Source: Lamellibrachia columna
Lineage: Eukaryota; Annelida; Polychaeta; Sabellida; Siboglinidae
Assembly (NCBI GenBank): GCA_963662155.1
Contig: OY759269.1
Location: forward strand, 11,493,574 to 11,557,573
Reading direction: 5' to 3'
DNA length: 64,000 nucleotides
Shown: positions 54,692 to 64,000 of the stretch, piece after piece
How positions within the stretch are numbered: position 1 is the first letter of the stretch
How the letters are laid out: each line of letters starts with the position of its first letter
The notes under the pieces: model-generated
Told to the model about the DNA's origin: nothing
Databases searched by the model: none
What the model saw: only the letters and a program-made list of their open reading frames with translations
Made by a program: the position numbers and the translations under genes

Positions 54692-56245
54692 TCTGGGTTG
54701 TATTTTATTTAATATGAGCTGTGCCGATTGTTTTTTCAAAGGTTAGACCCATATAATGGCGTATTATTTTATGAGAAATCATCCAGCCTTTCTCTTTCGT
54801 CTTTTTTGTCTTCGTTTTTTCCACGGGTGTTCATTGAAAATCGCAAAAAAACACTTCCTTTAAATTTAGCATGGGCATCATCTGATAGTAAATAAAAGTC
54901 ATAATTCATATTTTTTTCACACGTTTTTATATAAATCAAATACACGCAGCTATCGGGAAATAATTCAATGGATTACGCTAAATTTGGCACAGACATATAT
55001 TTCATGGATTCAAGTTAAATAAGAAGTCAATTAAAAACGAAATGTGTGATTGACACCAACGGATACCCGCGGCAAAGGCTAAAAGTAGTGGATGAATCAC
55101 GTCCAAACTTGCCATGGTCACACGTTTTACCGGGGAAGAGAACATGAATCAGTTTTAAATGTTAGATGGCCCCAGATAGCAAAACTGACTGGACCAATGG
55201 TGGCTCTAAAAACATGACTGACCTAATGATGGCTGTCACTGACTCAACTGACATTGGCTTGCCATGAACAAAAACATGGTTGGGGCAATAATGGCTGCCA
55301 ATCATTGGCCCAATCAGGTTTTACTAGCTAGGGCCAGTAAAGCGTCAATGGTGTTTTCATTGGCTTTTGGCATGGCCTGGTGTGCAAATTCTCAGTTGGC
55401 CAATGGAAGACAGCAAATGATGTGCCAATGAAAAAGCATGTTTGAACTTCGTTAGCCCAATGAGGGTTTGCTAGCTAGGGTCATATAAGGTAGCTGGGGC
55501 CGCTAACGTGTCAGTTGATTTTTTCCCTCATAGCATGCTAGGAAATATTGAAATGAACGTCGACACCATAAATAATCACCCGACGCTAACGTCGCATTCC
55601 GCCAATCCACCCTTTAAGTAAACAGTTCTTTTGGAAATCTCCCTGACTTCTTGGCAAAGCTGACGATGTTTCCATAGTAACTACCATGCGTACTTCGATT
55701 TCGAGCCAGCGTAAATTTGTTCGCCGAAGCTATAGCGGAAACGGCAAGTAGATATGACCTGGTGACCCCTCTGGATAACGGGTCAGTCAAAATGATCGTA
55801 AACACGGCACGCCACGTGTTTTAATTATGCAAGCTTATTTATATAAATTAATATTTAATTCATAGACTCATTTATATTTCATTTGATAACACCCTGAAAC
55901 ACAAAACACTGTTTTCCGATTACGCGTGACGTCACAACCCCTATTTTAACTTGTTAAATATTGAATAGATTACATCCGACGCCCAGTCATTAATCCACAG
56001 GCTCACTAGTGGAATGTCGTTTGTATTAATAAGCGACGATTTTACGCGTACGCAGACCTTCTAACCACCCCTGGCTGTTATTGCGTTCATCAGGTTTCAT
56101 GATTTTAATAATATTCACACATATGACCAACACGAATACAATGGAAATGTTTTCTTTGCAGAATAAAGCTTATACGGAAATACAGAAAAACGGCCTGGTC
56201 ATTGAATGAATGGGGAAGTAAAACAAACCGCTATCTAGAACAAAT
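54692..56245. other. MIF-LACTB intergenic region, LACTB upstream side
   Basis: Contains a 330-bp stretch (55150-55480) rich in repeated CAATG(A/G)TGGC- and ATTGGC-like words, probably a decayed repeat. No clear core promoter signal for LACTB. Confidence 0.4.
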
Positions 56246-56554
56246 ATGGCGTCGACTCTTGCTTCTGCAACAATGCTGGCTGGAAGGTTGATCGGCGCAC
56301 ACGGTGAATGTTTCCACCGGAGACGAGTACAGTGGCTGTCAAGTGTGTGTAGAATGTTCTTTTCTACCAGCCCCAACTCTGGTGGTCGCATAAAACGAAG
56401 ACCACCACGAAACTGGTTCTATTTGGTTTCGCTGTTGATTGTTGGCGCCTCCGGTGGCTTCTTGTATCGTCGGGTTACGGAACGCCGCCGGACACACATA
56501 TACACTTTGGCTGAGGCCGTGCAAGAAACGAGAACAATTATAACGAACTTGAAG
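56246..56554 (+). CDS. LACTB: LACTB exon 1
   Basis: 103 codons ending AAG|GTGGGT, phase 0. Residues about 1-40 look like a mitochondrial presequence (Arg-rich, few acids). Residues about 59-76 form a single membrane helix. The tail TLAEAVQETRTIITNLK leads into the hydrolase domain. Confidence 0.83.
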
Positions 56555-59500
56555 GTGGGTGTCTGAAGGATATACGCCATTTAATTTATTACCATGACAC
56601 ACACATGTATATCAGTTGTTTGTGTATGCGGGGACGCTGTACCTGTTTGTGTGTGCGGGGACGCTGTACCTGTTTGTGTGTGCGGGGACGCTGTACCTGT
56701 TTGTGTGTGCGGGGACGCTGTACCTGTTTGTGTGTGCGGGGACGCTGTACCTGTTTGTGTGTGCGGGGACGCTGTACCTGTTTGTGTGTGCGGGGACGCT
56801 GTACCTGTTTGTGTGTGCGGGGACGCTGTACCTGTTTGTGTGTGCGGGGACGCTGTACCTGTTTGTGTGTGCGGGGACGCTGTACCTGTTTGTGTGTGCG
56901 GGGACGCTGTACCTGTTTGTGTGTGCGGGGACGCTGTACCTGTTTGTGTGTGCGGGGACGCTGTACCTGTTTGTGTGTGCGGGGACGCTGTACCTGTTTG
57001 TGTGTGCGGGGACGCTGTACCTGTTTGTGTGTGCGGGGACGCTGTACCTGTTTGTGTGTGCGGGGACGCTGTACCTGTTTGTGTGTGCGGGGACGCTGTA
57101 CCTGTTTGTGTGTGCGGGGACGCTGTACCTGTTTGTGTGTGTGGGGACGCTGTACCTGTTTGTGTGTGCGGGGACGCTGTACCTGTTTGTGTGTGCGGGG
57201 ACGCTGTACCTGTTTGTGTGTGCGGGGACGCTGTACCTGTTTGTGTGTGCGGGGACGCTGTACCTGTTTGTGTGTGCGGGGACGCTGTACCTGTTTGTGT
57301 GTGCGGGGACGCTGTACCTGTTTGTGTGTGCGGGGACGCTGTACCTGTTTGTGTGTGCGGGGACGCTGTACCTGTTTGTGTGTGCGGGGACGCTGTACCT
57401 GTTTGTGTGTGCGGGGACGCTGTACCTGTTTGTGTGTGCGGGGACGCTGTACCTGTTTGTGTGTGCGGGGACGCTGTACCTGTTTGTGTGTGCGGGGACG
57501 CTGTACCTGTTTGTGTGTGCGGGGACGCTGTACCTGTTTGTGTGTGCGGGGACGCTGTACCTGTTTGTGTGTGTGTGGGGACGCTGTACCTGTTTGTGTG
57601 TGCGGGGACGCTGTACCTGTTTGCCGTTGCTATTTGTTCGTGACGTTTTATTGAAGTCATTGGAGAACCTTTTCTGCATGTCAGAAATACGGAGATATAC
57701 TCTGTCGGTCGACTGCGACACACCGTGCACAAATATACCAGTGCAGGGAAATAATATAAAACACCGTACGGCAGGATCTCTAATTTGTTTACAGTATTTT
57801 GTATTTTTCTTAAGCCAATTATTACAACGCTCTGTGGCAAACACCCAACAGTTATAAACTTTTTTTTCAGTTTAAATGTTGTTATAATTCCGACTTAATG
57901 TAATAGGTTTTGTCTTCTACTTCGATTGTCAGAAGGAGACCGGGTGTCCTGGCGTCACGGTGGCAGTCAGCAAAGATGGACGAATTGTTTTATGTGAAGG
58001 TAAGTGAGACTGAGTCTGATTAAATCTTCCTGGTACAATTATTTCCAGAACACTAACGTATAGGACATGACGTACGGCTAATAGGGTCACCTCGTTATTC
58101 AGGTCACTTATTGTCATGCTGCTGTACATATTATTATCTAGCGTTGTTTATTTAGCAGCGCAAACGAAATGTAAATATCATAATGTTTACGAAGTGAAGT
58201 AAAATTTATTTATTACGATATTCGCCCCATGGAATATCATTCAAATTAAACATTTAATGGTCAGATTATATTAAACGCGAAGAAGTTAGAATATATATTC
58301 TTCTTCTTGTGTATCCATAGTTGGACCACTGACTATTCCTTGCAGTCTCTTCAGCCACTTCAAGTTCACCATCTGTCCACTGTTTGGTGTTGTCAATCTC
58401 TCTAGACCTTCGAGTTCAGCATCTGTCCAGTGTTTGGTGTTGTCAATCTTTCTAGCCACTTCGAGTCCACCATCTGTCCACTGTTTGGTGTTGTCAATCT
58501 CTCTAGACCTTCGAGTTCAGCATCTGTCCAGTGTTTGGTGTTGTCAATCTTTCTAGCCACTTCGAGTCCACGATCTGTCCACTGTTTGGTGTTGTCAATC
58601 TCTCTAGCCACTTCGAGTCCACCATCTGTCCAACGTTTGGTGTTGTCAATCTCTCTAGACCTTCGAGTTCAGCATCTGTCCAGTGTTTGGTGTTGTCAAT
58701 CTCTCCAGCCACTTCAAGTTCACCATCTGTCCACTGTTTGGTGTTGTCAATCTCTCTAGACCTTCGAGTTCAGCATCTGTCCAGTGTTTGGTGTTGTCAA
58801 TCTTTCTAGCCACTTCGAGTCCACCATCTGTCCACTGTTTGGTGTTGTCAATCTCTCTAGACCTTCGAGTTCAGCATCTGTCCAGTGTTTGGTGTTGTCA
58901 ATCTTTCTAGCCACTTCGAGTCCACGATCTGTCCACTGTTTGGTGTTGTCAATCTCTCTAGCCACTTCGAGTCCACCATCTGTCCAACGTTTGGTGTTGT
59001 CAATCTCTCAGTCTCTCCAGCCACGTCGAGCCCACCATCTGTCCAGTGTTTGGTGTTGTCAATCTCTCAGTCTCTCCAGCCACGTCGAGCCCACTATCTG
59101 TCCATTGTCTGGTGTTCCCAATCTCTCAGTCTCTCCAGCCACTTCAGCCCCCATCTGTCCAGTGTTTGGTGTTGTCAATCTCTCAGTCTCTCCAGCCACG
59201 TCGAGCCCACCATCTGTCCAGTGTTTGGTGTTGTCAATCTCTCAGTCTCTCCAGCCACGTCGAGCCCACCATCTGTCCATTGTTTGGTGTTCCCAATCTC
59301 TCAGTCTCTCCAGCCACTTCGAGCCCCCCATCTGTCCAGTGTTTGGTGTTGTCAATCTCTCAGTCTCTCCAGCCACTTCGAGCCCCCCATCTGTCCAATG
59401 TTTGGAGTTGTCAATCTCTCAGTCTCTCCAGCCACTTCGAGCCCCCATCTGTCCAGTGTTTGGTGTTGTCAATCTCTCAGTCTCTCCAGCCACGCCGAGC

Positions 59501-60720
59501 CCACCATCTGTCCAGTGTTTGGTGTTCCCAATCTCTCAGTCTCTCCAGCCACTTCGAGCCCCCCATCTGTCCAGTGTTTAGTGTTGTCAATCTCTCAGTC
59601 TCTCCAGTCATTTCGAGTCCACCATCTGTCCAGTGTTTGGTGTTGTCAATCTCTCAGTCTGTCCAGCCACGCCGAGCCCATCATCTGTCCAGTGTTTGGT
59701 GTTCCCAATCTCTCAGTCTCTCCAGCCACTTCGAGCCCCCCATCTGTCCAGTGTTTGGTGTTCCCAATCTCTCAGTCTCTCCAGTCATTTCGAGTCCACC
59801 ATCTGTCCAGTGTTTGGTGTTGTCAATCTCTCAGTCTCTCCAGCCACTTCGAACCCCCCATCTGTCCAATGTTTGGAGTTGTCAATCTCTCAGTCTCTCC
59901 AGCCACTTCGAGCCCCCATCTGTCCAGTGTTTGGTGTTGTCAATCTCTCAGTCTCTCCAGCCACGCCGAGCCCACCATCTGTCCAGTGTTTGGTGTTCCC
60001 AATCTCTCAGTCTCTCCAGCCACTTCGAGCCCCCCATCTGTCCAGTGTTTGGTGTTCCCAATCTCTCAGTCTCTCCAGTCATTTCGAGTCCACCATCTGT
60101 CCAGTGTTTGGTGTTGTCAATCTCTCAGTCTCTCCAGCCACTTCGAACCCCCCATCTGTCCAGTGTTTGGTGTTGTCATTCCATCTCATTTTCTTCTATA
60201 TCTACCTCTTTTTCTGGTAGTTCTCCTTCTGTGCTTTTAAAACATATAGTTTATACTATATAACATGATTTTACCAATACAATTTGTCAGACTTTGTACC
60301 TTCAACGGTGTTAAATATGTCAATCACGACTCTTGTTAAATATGTAAATCACGGCTCTTGTTAAATATGTCAGTCACGACTCTCGTTAAATATGTCAATC
60401 ACGACTCTCGTTAAATATGTCAATAACGACTCTTGCCTTTTCACATATCTCACACGTTTTGCGTTTTCCCCTACCCCTGTAATTTGCTTATGACATCATG
60501 ACAGTAGTTAGTGTCGATGTTTGCTCTAGGTATCGGGTGTGCTGACGTGGAGAATGCCGTCCCCTGTACTGCCGATAGCGTGATGAAGATCGCCAGCATC
60601 AGCAAGCCCATTACCACGACAATTCTCGCGAGACTTTGGGAACGACGCTCCATCGACATAGACGCGCCCATTGGACGCCATGTGAAGACATGGCCGCAGA
60701 AGAAGTGGGGTGGCAATGAG
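56246..60720 (+). CDS. LACTB: LACTB (mitochondrial serine beta-lactamase-like protein), exons 1-3 of a gene running off the right edge
   Basis: LACTB is a penicillin-binding-protein-type serine hydrolase/filament protein of the mitochondrial intermembrane space. Exon 1 gives an Arg-rich N-terminus and one TM helix (FYLVSLLIVGASGGFLYRR). Exon 2 gives GCPGVTVAVSKDGRIVLCEG. Exon 3 gives GCADVENAVPCTADSVMKIA, then SISK, the catalytic SxxK motif, and LARLWERRSIDIDAPIGRHV. Splice phases 0 and 1 agree. Later exons (the YxN and KTG regions) are not in the window. Introns 1 and 2 are dominated by minisatellites, and a dead LINE follows exon 3. Confidence 0.88.
56615..57625. repeat. 27-bp minisatellite, about 37 copies, LACTB intron 1
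   Basis: Unit GTTTGTGTGTGCGGGGACGC plus TGTACCT, almost invariant; two variant units (a GTGTGG version near 57140 and a 2-bp-longer one near 57570). A period divisible by 3 with no stops makes frames of 349-419 codons on both strands. Confidence 0.97.
57933..57999 (+). CDS. LACTB: LACTB exon 2
   Basis: 67 bp between GATTGTCAG and GTAAGT. It encodes KETGCPGVTVAVSKDGRIVL then CE, phase 0 to phase 1, the first strands of the beta-lactamase fold. Too short to stand out as a free reading frame. Confidence 0.85.
58330..60185. repeat. Compound minisatellite in LACTB intron 2
   Basis: 58330-59000: about 50-bp units alternating two types (CTAGACCTTCGAGTTCAGCA and CTAGCCACTTCGAGTCCACC). 59000-60185: related 57-60-bp units with an extra CTCAGTCTCTCCAG. 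All share TGTCCA(G/C)TGTTTGGTGTTG. A block from about 59400-59600 recurs near 59860-60060, so a higher-order duplication is present. Confidence 0.95.
60312..60433. repeat. 25-bp tandem repeat, 5 copies
   Basis: GTTAAATATGTCAATCACGA plus CTCTT, about 100 bp upstream of the LACTB exon 3 acceptor. Confidence 0.95.
60530..60720 (+). CDS. LACTB: LACTB exon 3 (SxxK)
   Basis: After TTGCTCTAG, phase 1. It encodes IGCADVENAVPCTADSVMKI, then ASISKPITTTILARLWERRS, with SISK as the nucleophile motif. The 3' end is placed at GGCAATGAG|GTGATG because homology stops there; this donor is less certain than the acceptor. Confidence 0.82.
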
Positions 60721-60864
60721 GTGATGCAATTGCTTGTTTGTTCATGGGCGTATCCATTATCCCCTGCAATACGCGAACTACCTTCGAAAAGACAGCTCAA
60801 CAGTGGAATGCCAAAACATCGTTGGGAAGGGACGGACACCAATTATAATAACGGAATGTTGTAG

Positions 60865-62770
60865 GCGTACCAGAAAGGACGAGGACTATGCAAATTACAA
60901 AGAGGCACTTAACCTAGCTACAACTGAAAGTAGAAAATCTAAAAGAACCTTTGAAAAAAAATTGGCAGGTAATATGAAAAATGACAGCAAGAGTTTCTAT
61001 GTTTATGTATGGAGTAAACAGAAAGTTCGAGTTAAGGTCGGACCACTGGAAAAAAAAACAGGGGAAACATAATTTCAGACGAGGTCCTGAATGAGTATTT
61101 CAGCTCAGTTTTTACCACAGAAGATATCAGCTCACTTCCAGTTCCTTTTACTAAATTTGAGGGCAATAAATCAGAACATTTAGGGCAGTTATTTGTAACT
61201 CCTGAAATGATAGCAAAGAAAATTAAGAAGAAGAAAGATAATAAATCACCTGGAGTTGATGGGATACCAACAAAACTGCTTAAGGAAATTGTTGAGCAAA
61301 TTAGTACACCACTTGCAAAATTGTTTAACTTGTCACTAGAAGAACGAATAGTTCCTTCACAAAGGAAATAAGCAAATATTACGCCGTTATTTAAGAAGGG
61401 ATCGAGGAACAAACCAGAAAATTACAGACCAGTGAGTTTAACATCAGTTGTATGTAAATTACTCGAAACATTAATTAGAGACCACATGGTGGAATTCCTT
61501 GTAAAACATAAATTAATAAATACATCTCAACATGGATTCCTAAAAGCAAGGTCATGCCGAACCAATCTCTTATGTTTTTTTTTGAAGAAATTACAAAGTG
61601 GGTAGATGACGGGTCACCAGTGGATGTTGTCTACTTAGATTTTTAGAAAGCTTTCGATAAAGTGCCACATCAAAGATTGTTACTTAAACTAGAAGCCTAT
61701 GGTATAGGTAATGATGTAATCAACTGGATAGAAAAGTGGCTTACACACAGAAGACAGAGAGTAATAGTAGATGGTGAGATTTCAAACTGGAAATCAGTTT
61801 TGAGTGGAGTACCACAGGGATCAGTATTAGGCCCTATACTGTTTTTAATATATATAAATGATTAGGAAGATGACATATCTAGCAAAGTACTAAAATTTGC
61901 AGATGACACAAAAGTATTCAGAAAGGTTACAAATGATACAGATAAACAACGTTTACAGGATGATCTAGCTAAATTAGTTAAATGGTCAGAAAAATGGCAA
62001 ATGTTATTACATTTTTGGAAGTGTAAATGTATACACATAGGACATGGAAATATGGACGAAGAATATAAAATGGGGGATGCTGTACTAGGTAGAACCACAC
62101 ATGAAAAGGACTTAGGAGTAACATTTAGTGCTGACATTAAAGTTTCAGAGTAATGTGAGATTGCTGCCTCAAAAGGAAATCAAATTCTAGGGCTAATTAG
62201 GAGAACTATCACGTATCAGGAGAAACAGCTAATTGTACCCCTGTACAAAGCAATAGTTACACCACATTTGGAATATTGTATACAAGCATGGAGGCCGTAT
62301 CGTAAAAAGGACATAGACAAGCTAGAAAGAATACAACGAAGAGCAACTAAAATGATTCCAGAATTGAGAGACCTTAGTTACGAAAGTCGCTTATTACAAT
62401 GTGGTTTGACAGCACTAGAGACCAGGAGACTAAGGGGAGACCAAATAGAAGTGTTTAAAATAGTGAACGGTTATGAGGATGTTCATAGGAATATGTTCTT
62501 CAAACTTAAAGAAGACAGTAGAACCAGAGGACACAAAGCAGCATTAGTTAAGGTGCAGTGTAGGCTGGACATGAGAAAGTACTCTTTCTCACAGGGGGTG
62601 ATAAATGAATGGAACAAACTGCCAAATGATTGTGTTAATGCTAGTAGTGTGAATATATTTAAAATAGAATTGACAGATATTTGATAAGGGCGGGCTACAC
62701 ATAGATGAGAAAATTGTTGGACTCTCGATAAGTCAATGGCTTCCTTGTCCACTTGCCATCTGGAACTTGT
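60865..62770 (+). mobile_element. Non-LTR retrotransposon copy (family A), plus strand, in LACTB intron 3
   Basis: Same family as 8030-10022 but better preserved: RRTRKDEDYANYKEALN, KKDNKSPGVDGIPTKLLKEI, KGSRNKPENYRPVSLTS, KAFDKVPHQRLLLKLEA, SGVPQGSVLGPILF, an intact catalytic KFADDTKVF, and the WRPYRKKDIDKLERIQRRAT C-terminus to 62684. Broken by in-frame stops near 61369, 61646, 61862 and 62152 and one frameshift near 61580. Starts in the spacer after the endonuclease; the 3' tail runs to about 62770. Confidence 0.9.
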
Positions 62771-62867
62771 TGTTTGGGATGGCAATCTTGTTAAATCTTG
62801 TTAATGTTCTTCTACATCGTATTCTCAAAACTGTAATCTTTCATAAGGTACATAACTTGAAGAATCC

Positions 62868-62965
62868 CATACCGTGGCGTATCTAGGATCTCGCAAAGGG
62901 GAAGGCCAAATAGGGGTGGGGGGCAAACCTAGTCCCCCATTAGTTTACCATGCAGTGGCCCAACA
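62868..62965 (+). mobile_element. hAT-like end related to the 21.4/24.5 kb element
   Basis: CCGTGGCGTATCTAGGATCT followed by CGCAAAGGGGAAGGCC parallels the left end at 21418 and 24462. The right end is not found. Confidence 0.45.
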
Positions 62966-63375
62966 GGTTACATACGAAAACGTCCCACCTCCAAACACTC
63001 CGTTGATCACATACTTATTCACGCACGTACACACGCATGCATGCATGCACGAATGTTCATACAGTTTTTGAAATATGATGCATGTTGTGACAGCCATCTT
63101 TGCTTTGGAAGGTGTCCGTCACTGTGAGGCAGTTGGCATCTCACTTGGCCGGTGTGAGAGACTACCGAAGAATGAAACAAAACGACAAGTCGTCGGGAAA
63201 ACTGTATACTACCGATGGTCATAACGTACGTGACACTAGAGGTGTATAACTGGATACTACTGATGGTCATAACGTACGTGACATTAGAGGTGTATAATCA
63301 GTTGCTTGCTCAGTTTGTGTGTGTGCATTTTGTTGATATCATATTGGCAACAATGTTCGATTGTTTTACCCTGTA

Positions 63376-63500
63376 AGGGGCCATCCATAAAGTACGTCAT
63401 GCTCACGGGGTGGCGGTGTCCGGGTAAGTGTTACGGAGCGTTACATGGGTGTGGGGTGTCTTGGCGATCGTTACGGGATGGAAAGCCCCTAACATATTTC
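63376..63500. mobile_element. MITE-like end
   Basis: GGGGCCATCCATAAAGTACG followed by TCATG matches a short terminal motif I associate with a widespread invertebrate MITE group. Partial inverted match (GAAAGCCCCT) at 63481. Family unassigned. Confidence 0.4.
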
Positions 63501-64000
63501 CCCGGAATGGTGCAACATCGCACGTACACGAGCGAATATCGGCTCTTCTGAAGCGAACTTACTTAACGGTATAATACTCTTGTCCGATTCCTATGACAAT
63601 AGTCTAGTTTAACGTTGGTAAGTACCTGAGAGTTAACATATGTTTAGCGTTAACTTGATAATGCTCAATTCATGTGACGCTGTTGCACACTGTTTTATTT
63701 ATCATTTTGTCAGCGTATTCACCCACACGCACTGCCGTTTGTGGTAATAATGATCATTACTTTGAATTATCGATGTAAATTCGTTATGCTTTATAATCGT
63801 AACAATAAGTTGCCCTTGTTTTATTCCAATAATAATAATCATGTGTCTTAAAAGGTGAAGTCTAAAGAACTTCTAGCTGTAGTCAGTCTGATGAAGGCAA
63901 TAGATCGACGGTACAAATGAATGTGAAAAAATATTAACAAATTACAGTGACTCTTCAGAAATGTTCTTGTAGTAGTTGATGCACATTATGATGTGGTATT
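63501..64000. other. LACTB intron 3, no further feature
   Basis: AT-rich sequence with no exon-like segment recognised; LACTB exon 4 must lie beyond the window. Confidence 0.5.

Noticed and set aside
56594..57857. Reading frames of 349-419 codons on both strands
   Set aside because: All are the 27-bp minisatellite read in different frames; the period is a multiple of three and lacks stops. They lie in LACTB intron 1.
58784..60263. Reading frames up to 451 codons with repeated FGVVNLS / CLVLSIS / VWCCQSL
   Set aside because: Minisatellite frames in LACTB intron 2. The plus strand is open in several overlapping frames at once, as expected for a repeat and not for a gene.

Overview
This is animal nuclear DNA. 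Protein genes are split into short exons with GT-AG introns, and most of the window is introns filled with retrotransposon debris, DNA-transposon remnants and long simple-sequence and minisatellite arrays. The genes and the transposon mix (non-LTR, Penelope-like, hAT, piggyBac and pogo-like remnants) suggest an aquatic invertebrate such as a mollusc, another lophotrochozoan or a lancelet. The sequence alone does not decide between them.

Three genes can be rebuilt exon by exon. (1) 4259-33067, minus strand: a complete SLC13-family sodium-coupled carboxylate/sulfate transporter in 13 coding exons (about 597 residues). Its first intron is 13.2 kb. (2) 39882-53582, minus strand: a macrophage migration inhibitory factor (MIF/DDT) family gene. 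It has shared exons 2 and 3 and two alternative first exons, one standard (47.8 kb) and one carrying a mitochondrial-presequence-like extension (53.5 kb). (3) 56246 onward, plus strand: the first three exons of LACTB, a mitochondrial serine beta-lactamase-like protein, running off the right edge. MIF and LACTB are head to head, 2.66 kb apart, with a piggyBac-type element between them.

The rest, left to right: decayed non-LTR reverse transcriptase pieces (0.2-2.6, 8-10, 11.7-12.6, 18.6-19, 31.7-32.1, 35-36, 50.9-51.1, 52.2-52.8 and 60.9-62.8 kb); a palindromic Penelope-like remnant (11.1-11.5 kb); a tandem segmental duplication (20446-23620 and 23621-28510) with an older third copy at 30.6-31.4 kb; solo-LTR candidates nested in minisatellites nested in a hAT-like element; a pogo-like transposase pseudogene (29.4-30.4 kb); a tRNA-derived SINE head (32.75 kb); a TA-rich fold-back element (36.6-37.1 kb); and hAT MITEs with 8-bp target duplications (27.5 and 44 kb). 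Several arrays have units divisible by three (27 and 78 bp), which creates long spurious reading frames.

I see no undescribed multi-gene system. The most unusual points are the MIF alternative first exons, several splice-level oddities in the SLC13 gene, and the layered insertion history of SLC13 intron 1.
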